NCBI RefSeq assembly: GCF_019649055.1
Contig: NW_026570223.1
Span: forward strand, 2,170,001 to 2,234,000
DNA: 64,000 nucleotides
From: Paramacrobiotus metropolitanus
Lineage: Eukaryota > Tardigrada > Eutardigrada > Parachela > Macrobiotidae
Reading direction: 5' to 3'
Shown: positions 57,501 to 64,000 of the stretch, piece after piece
How the letters are laid out: each line of letters opens with the position of its first letter
Numbering within the stretch: position 1 is the first letter of the stretch
Notes under the pieces: model-generated
What the model saw: only the letters and a program-made list of their open reading frames with translations
What the model was told of the DNA's origin: nothing
Database searches by the model: none
Position numbers and translations under genes: made by a program

Positions 57501-60500
57501 GAAGTACTGAAATACGGCTACAAAAATTTCAGTAATTATGGAGCTTTTTTTTATTTGTAGTTCTTGATAACTGACCGGCATATGCTGCTGATTGATTTGC
57601 GAGAAGCTTAAAAACTTTGTTTTATAATTGCAAACAAAAAGGACATATTCCTGGAAATTTTCTAATTTTTCGGGTCTAATTTCGGGTTAAGTCAGCGGAA
57701 CGCGACAATGTTTTCTCAAAACGGCCTTAAACATTTAATTATTAAACTGTGATACATTCTAACTGCTACCAATCTGTCAGTCAACTATGGTCAAAGGCCC
57801 AAAATAAAGAATAATTTACGACATTAGTTATGATAAGCATAACCAAACAGGTATTGAGCAAATACCGTTTGTCTCTGCCAATGAAACTAATCAAACTATA
57901 TTATTATTAATATTCTTATACGCTCCGCTCAATAAAACTAAATTTGCAGTCATGGGTTTGTACTTTGTAGCTTTCCATAAATAACAATTTATCGCCGATT
58001 TATTCCGCGCAGTTTGCGCGGGGTCTACTAGTACATTATTAAATTGAGAAATACTAAGTAAATTTTTGTCAAACGGAAATACTAAATAAATTTTTGTCCA
58101 TTTTGTCAGATACGATTACATATCCAATGGACTTTATGTAAGAGGAGCCGCATGAAACAATCTAGGATCTCATTCAAATGTGCTAGCTTACTTGATCAGA
58201 CAGAAACAGATCCACTCCTCCAGCGGTCACATCGACGTAAATCCTGTCGATCCACACAATATTAACATTTATAAACAAACATTTGTATTTGCAAACATTT
58301 TTAAGAGACTTATACCATAACTCGTAATCGACTTATACCATAACTCGTTATACCATCGGCATTATATAATTTTAAGAAAAATTCCTTACAAATCATACGA
58401 CCGAATCTCTTCTAACGCACCTTATATCCACATTCAAATATTTGGGCTGAACAGCGAAAAACACCGAACGTCCCTGCCGCAGCGGTTTGGACGGGTCCCA
58501 GTTGGAGCACCGCCCCCGGGGCATTTCCGGATCAAAACAGTAATCCTCCCCGACAGACATCTGCCGGTAACACTGGTGCCCGCCCGTCGGTCGCCCAATG
58601 AAATACTCCTTGCATATTGCGCACTGCATCGTCCAGCAGGGCACACCACTAGGCATGTCTTTTTTATCCGTTCCATCGCACAACGGCTCCGTTGCCGTGT
58701 TGTTGGCGCATTTACAGCCTGTCCCGGAGAAGGCATTACACGAGTCATCGTGGCCATTGCATTCACAGGGACGACACGGATCCTGTGGTTTGGAATTGGG
58801 AGGCGGACGGAAAAAGCCAGGAAGGCAGCTTTCGCAGCGGTGCCCGGTGGTGTTGCCATCGCATTTGTAGCATATGGCGATATTATTACCCTGCACGTTA
58901 TTCTGTCGATCACGATCTAAGACACCCTTCAACGAGAGGAAATCAATTCCCTGCAAAATTAACCATGTATCATGATACTATCATCGCACCAAGCCTGCAG
59001 CGATTTCACTGTACAACAAGCTTGAAAAAAAACTCACCTGGAACGGATTATCCGGCAGCATGGAATTATCACTGGTATTAAAGATTTGTGATAATGTCAG
59101 ACAAATACTGGAATGCTCGTTGCAGTACGAGCTGCACGACTGACATCGTCCACCCGGCTTCGCATTTCCTACGTAGCCATCCACGCACCGCTCACATCGA
59201 CTCCCCATCGTGTTGTTCATACACTGAATACAGGTGGTCAGTTCTGTGTCGCTAGGACAGTCGCTGTTTCCATTACACTGACAGGCTACCGAGCAGTCAG
59301 CTCCAACGTATCCGAAGTCGCATTTACAAGTGTCCGGTGCAATACAACGCCCCGAATGACATCCCGCACTGCAGATCGGGTTACATTGGACACCGTGGTC
59401 TGCCTCGCCGGTGAATGTAGTGGCAAATCCAGGTTTGCACGTACAGTTAAAACCCTGAAGCCAGGTGGGTAACTTTTATCTCATAAAATCAACAAAAAAA
59501 AGTATAAAATTTTCAAAATTAAACAAAAAAATTTTTCCAATAGCCTAAACACCAACGGAACGGTCACGTAACCTACGGTAATCTTTTCCCCATATGGCTC
59601 AACTAAATCAGCTGAGTGACTGCGAACTATAATCTGCCCGTATAACACCAAACGTAAACATAATCATACCGATGGAGAATCATGACATTCTTCGCTTTGC
59701 TCATCGCACGTGTGATGTCCGTTAGTGCATTCATCCTCCACTGGACACGTCAAAAAATGCCAAGTATGCCGCTGCGAGTCTTCCAAGAGTCCCACCGGCG
59801 CCGCCACTTTGGTGTTCTTAGCGTCAATCTCCACTGTCATCGAGATGATCGGCTTGGAGACATTGTTACTGGCGGCACAGAACCCTTGCAGCGGTCCACT
59901 AATTCCGCCTGACATACACGTTCCGATTCCATTACTCCCTTCCACCGCACACCATCCGGCCTTGGGAACTTTCAAGCATTCCCGACACACCGTGATACTC
60001 CGCGGTTCCCTGGGACAACGATCACGCGACCCTCCATACAATAACGCTCCACAGTTACCCAGTGGACAGCGCAGACTGACCATCGCCGGATTCAGACATT
60101 CCTCGCGGTCTTCGCTCCAAGCACACTGCTGAAACCCACCGGCCGATCCCCCAGAATTCAGACACTCGGAGCATGTTTCAAAACGGCCGCATGCCATCGG
60201 ACAGTCACCCGGCGGAGACGCCTCGATATCTTCCGGTGGGGGACTCAATTTCTGCGATAATTCCACCGGAAAACAGTTCCAAGGAAACACCGGAGTCTTC
60301 CGAAACTTCTTCAATGTTTCGGTGTTCCGCTGAAAGTGTCGCGTCCAAAAACAACCCACTCTGGCTTCCGTGCATCTCTGGCAGTCCGCATAGTGACAGC
60401 GTTCGTCAGGGCAAGATCCGGGGTCTCTGATGACCGCATTGCTGCGATTACATGACAACGATGCCTCACATGTCTCATATCGTTCAATACATAGCCCGTT

Positions 60501-63500
60501 ACCGCAGTTTGTACACCACTGACACCGGCTATCATCCTCCCCAACGCCAAACCATGGCGCTACACACGTTCGACATTCTTTCTGCTCCCGGCAGATCTTC
60601 ACAACCGGCAAATTCTCATCACAGGATGTTCCTGGAAACATGCTACCCCTCACGCCGCAGTTGATGCCCGATAAAGAATTATCGAAACAGAAAGATCCAT
60701 TCTCTGTCCCGCACATTCCGCATCCGTATGTCGCCAAACATAGTCGTGTATTTGCGTTCCGAGTGCAGAAATCATCCACCGGCTCGATACGGCTGAACTT
60801 AATGAATGTCTGGGGAACAAAGTTAAATCCCGATGCCAAATACAAGAAACTCTGCGAGTCGTTAGCAAAATGAACAAACCCAGGACTAAGAAATGCTGTA
60901 ATATTCGGATGGGTTTCATCCAACCACTGGTTACATTTGAATCGGTAAATCAAAACTCCCTCATCAAAGACCCCGTCCGGCGTCCTGCCGCCGGCAACAA
61001 TGATATAATTTCCCGAACGGACATACGTTGCTGCATGAAACATGCGAGGCACGAGTGGTCCCATGTTCTCCTGGGTTAATGTAGGCATCAAAATCCAGCG
61101 CCGTCGCCCAAGGTCCAGTACACTGAACATGCTAGACATACCCGACCGGTCAATATCGAAACGATAACCACCGAACACAAATATTGCATTGCGAAGAGGA
61201 AAATATGTGGCCGAGTGTCCATATACACCGGGCGGACGGGAACCGTTTAAAGGAAGGGCTCGCCATTGCGTATCGGTCATTTTATACGAGTAAACGATGT
61301 CACTGAAGGATTCTGCGCCTCCTCCAATTATGTAGATGGTATCTCGAACAACAGTCATCGTGTGCCCGGCAAGCCGCGGTAAATAACGCAACTGAAAAAA
61401 ACAATGCAAGTTATAAACTTATAGCTTAAAATTATATTAACTGGAAACGGCAATAACACCATGGTGAAATTGTATTTATCTTTCGTATTCGTATACAAGG
61501 CGATCCTTCAGCTAACCGGCAAACAACCGGAAACAGTAACAGCAACAAAAGACGTTAATGTACACTTACAGTCAATTCCTGCCATGTTTTGCTCGTCACA
61601 TTGAAGATCCATAAATCGTTGCCAACTTGCACCCGATCGGCATTCTCCACATATCCCCCATGCACAACCATCAAATCTCCCACAACGCATGAAGCATGGA
61701 AATATCGCGGTAATGGTCGCGGTCGCGGAATTTCGTCCAGCAACGTCCACCCCGCTTCGGTCAGCAAAGCATCATGAGAAATGGCCCACATATCGTTCAC
61801 AATCCCTCGCAACTGATCCATTCCACTGAACAAATATGCTGTATTCTTGATAACTTCAATGCTATGCCCCACTCGAGGAGGCAACCGTATAACGGAGATA
61901 CCACGTTTCCGTCTCGCATAACCTTCTTCCAATGCATATGTCGCATTGAACTTCTCCGATCGACTGGACCTGCGGAACAGTATCGTCATGATTCCCGACT
62001 TGCTGACCAGGGTCATGGGACTTTTTAGAGGACCGCATATGTTGCCTAACAATGAACTGGGTCGATTTACAGCTTCCCATAGATCAAATAAGCGGGTATC
62101 GTCTTCTGCGAGTTCAGTGGAGATGTCGGCGGTGACTAGCCAGTCGGGAAGGCCATCCGTCACGGCGATGGAATTGTTCGGGCACATCACTTCCATGGAC
62201 TGGCCAATAGTTAAAGATAATGGTAAGCGATCTCCAAAGTAATCCTCCTTGCCAGAGACCAGAATCCACAGGCAAAATCCATCGAGAAGATCGTTCTCAT
62301 TACCTAACCCACCACTAGTCGCATTCAGAATCAAAGTTCGCGAACGGCAACGGCTGTAGCAAATTCCTCCGCTTCTGTAACCACACAAGTTACATTACAT
62401 ACAAAATACCATTTTTGATTTTAACTAGCAAGAAGAAGTTTTTATTTGTGAACCACGGGATAACAGTGTGCTGACTAAATTACATCGTTAAGTTATTTCT
62501 TGTCCAGGAGAATAACGCTGCCAAGAAGAAAATAAGTTATGGTCTATGGTCTGAATTATTCATCCGTTTAACTAAATAATTTAACTACGAGTAATTTAAT
62601 AAAACACAAAGTAAAGCACAGTAAGTATGTGACAGATACACATCATATAGATGCTATGCATCATATACGTACATTGGGTCGCCAAAGAAATCCGGAGGAC
62701 ACTTTTCACAATTCCGCCCAAAATACGGATACTCGCAATGGCAACGTCCCGTAACGCTATCGCATGGCTGGCTAATATCGGCATGGCCATTGCATGAGCA
62801 TGGTAGGCATCCTTTATCGGCTGTGGCATTTCCGAATGTCCCGCGCACACATCGTTCGCAAAACTGGCCTTCCGTGTTACCAAAACACTGATCACATTGG
62901 CTAACATTTCGCGTGCACGTGCTGTGGAAATTACAGCCACAGTCGATTTCACACTGCGCTCCCGTCCTGCCACAAACAAGAAAATAAAATTCACGGCAGC
63001 AAACATTGTTTAAGGTTGCGGCTAAACTGACCATCCGAGATCGCATATGCATTTGAACGGTTCCAAATTCGGCATGAGAACATCGGAGCATTTGCCGTTT
63101 AAGCATTCCCGGTCACATGTTTTAATGCACGTTGTCCGACCGTCGCCTTTGTAGCTAAGCAGAATACACAGACAGATGAAACAAACAGCTTTTTGGATGA
63201 TAGAAAAATCCATGTTGGTAGAGATGATTGGTGCACTGCAATGACAAAGTGACTTACCCAGGAGCGCATTCACACCGGTAGTCGCCTTTAACGTTAACGC
63301 ATGTTGCATTCTCATGGCAGTCAGCAATTCCCAGAGCACACTAACAGTAAGAACAAAAATAACATATCACATAAACCCGTGATTATATAGGAAAACGGAC
63401 TATCATTTAAAGCGCTTACAATACGTCTACGTCTAAATCAAAAACTGATATAACCGATTCAACAACAGATGCAGTCTTACGATACAAATTCATTCACAAC

Positions 63501-64000
63501 ATACAATCCCATATTCTCTCCGAGCATACCTCATCGACATCTGGGCATGTACTGTACGACCACACATGCCCCGCTGATCCATTGCCATTCCGTGGACACA
63601 CTAAATCATCCGTCAAGTTCAAACCCACGGAATTTCCGGTTAGACATTCTCCTTGCCGGGGATCCTTCCCTGTCTTCGAACACCATCCACAGCTTGGCCG
63701 CGACAGACAGCTATCGCAATCTTTAATTTCTTTACAATCCGTACATGGATCCGTCACCTCGGCATTCTCCCAGAATCGACACTGCCCGAAAGCTGCCATT
63801 ACACTCAGCGCACTTTTAGGCAAACACTGTCCCAGTGAATGACACCACAGACATTTTTCCGTCGCGTGGACACAGGTCGAACAGGAGGTGTGTTTCGTGC
63901 AGTCGGTTTCGATTGACAAGGCACGATCCTGCGATACTAAGCTGCTGCGGTAACAACCGTGAGCCACCGTATCCCATTTGCAGTGGCGTTCGTGGTTGCA
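54563..64000 (-). CDS. MEGF8: Multiple EGF-like domains protein 8 (attractin family), C-terminal part
   Basis: Eleven minus-strand exons join in phase (1788 aa): 64000-63530 (open at the edge), 63340-63258, 63154-63032, 62966-62673, 62374-61570, 61391-59670, 59454-59038, 58950-58421, 58243-58192, 55938-55435, 54928-54563. Domains in order: PSI-type Cys modules; a calcium-binding EGF (DVDEC ... CVNVKGDYRCEC, joined across introns); another EGF; laminin-EGF modules; a CUB-like segment; kelch repeats (PRVGHSIEVI, LPRYFHASCVVGDLMVVHGG, AGHTMTVVRDTIYIIGGG); PSI modules; EGF and laminin-EGF modules; a CUB-like region; a membrane segment (FFSVFFSCFFLFLAICILLW); and the MAKRPFGKV cytoplasmic motif seen as MASRPFA in MEGF8/attractin. 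PSI and EGF modules ahead of the kelch block fit MEGF8, not attractin. In vertebrates MEGF8 is part of a membrane ubiquitin-ligase complex that damps Hedgehog signalling. The N-terminal half lies beyond the window. Confidence 0.92.
57046..57148. repeat. G-rich minisatellite in MEGF8 intron
   Basis: Between two copies of gcgacaatgcgtt (57046-57058 and 57129-57141) lies a run of tggg/ttgggg units. Positions 57090-57126 contain seven tracts of three or four G with spacers of two or three bases, which should form G-quadruplexes on the plus strand. The MEGF8 transcript carries the C-rich strand. The remainder of this 2.25-kb intron (55939-58191) shows no exon. Confidence 0.7.

Noticed and set aside
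1-64000. CRISPR arrays, prokaryotic operons, rRNA, and virus-derived elements
   Set aside because: No regularly spaced repeats, ribosome-binding sites, rRNA segments, or recognisable capsid, envelope or reverse-transcriptase domains were seen.

Overview
The window is nuclear DNA from an intron-rich but compact invertebrate animal genome. Eight genes on both strands can be assembled exon by exon with GT-AG introns, and the exon phases close into full reading frames. Many introns are only 55-100 bases, mixed with a few of 1-5.5 kb. All recognised genes are metazoan (G9a/EHMT, MKK7, MEGF8, a peptide GPCR, DCTN5, ZDHHC5/8). Short introns and about one gene per 7 kb suit a small-genome ecdysozoan; a tardigrade is my best guess, but no sequence I can see proves the phylum.

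Layout, left to right. 1-2755: a minus-strand zinc-finger gene fragment of transposon-like type (632-1127), an exon-like piece (1374-1484) and short repeats. 2756-7988 (+): ZDHHC5/8-type palmitoyltransferase, 7 exons, 457 aa. 8611-10169 (-): dynactin p25 (DCTN5), 6 exons, 196 aa. 11456-18555 (+): EHMT/G9a-type H3K9 methyltransferase, 21 exons, 1510 aa, with its pre-SET domain split by a long insertion. 19037-19588 (-): ALR/GFER sulfhydryl oxidase, single exon, 183 aa. 20441-26698 (+): alpha-L-fucosidase, 9 exons, 488 aa. 28113-40737 (-): rhodopsin-class neuropeptide receptor, 4 exons with very long introns that hold two terminal-inverted-repeat elements and a nested decayed gene. 42067-45391 (-): folylpolyglutamate synthase, first exon unresolved. 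47249-51222 (+): MAP2K7/hemipterous kinase, 10 exons, 534 aa. 52395-53714 (+): an unrecognised single-exon protein of 439 aa made of four divergent tandem repeats and ending in a CaaX-like box. 54563-64000 (-): the C-terminal 1788 aa of MEGF8, running off the right edge.

The genes do not form an operon or one pathway; they are ordinary housekeeping, signalling and chromatin genes in convergent and divergent pairs. The items most worth follow-up are the four-repeat CaaX protein, the interrupted pre-SET domain of the G9a homologue, the 564-bp foldback element in the receptor intron, a related pair of about 176-bp elements, and the decayed gene nested in the receptor intron.
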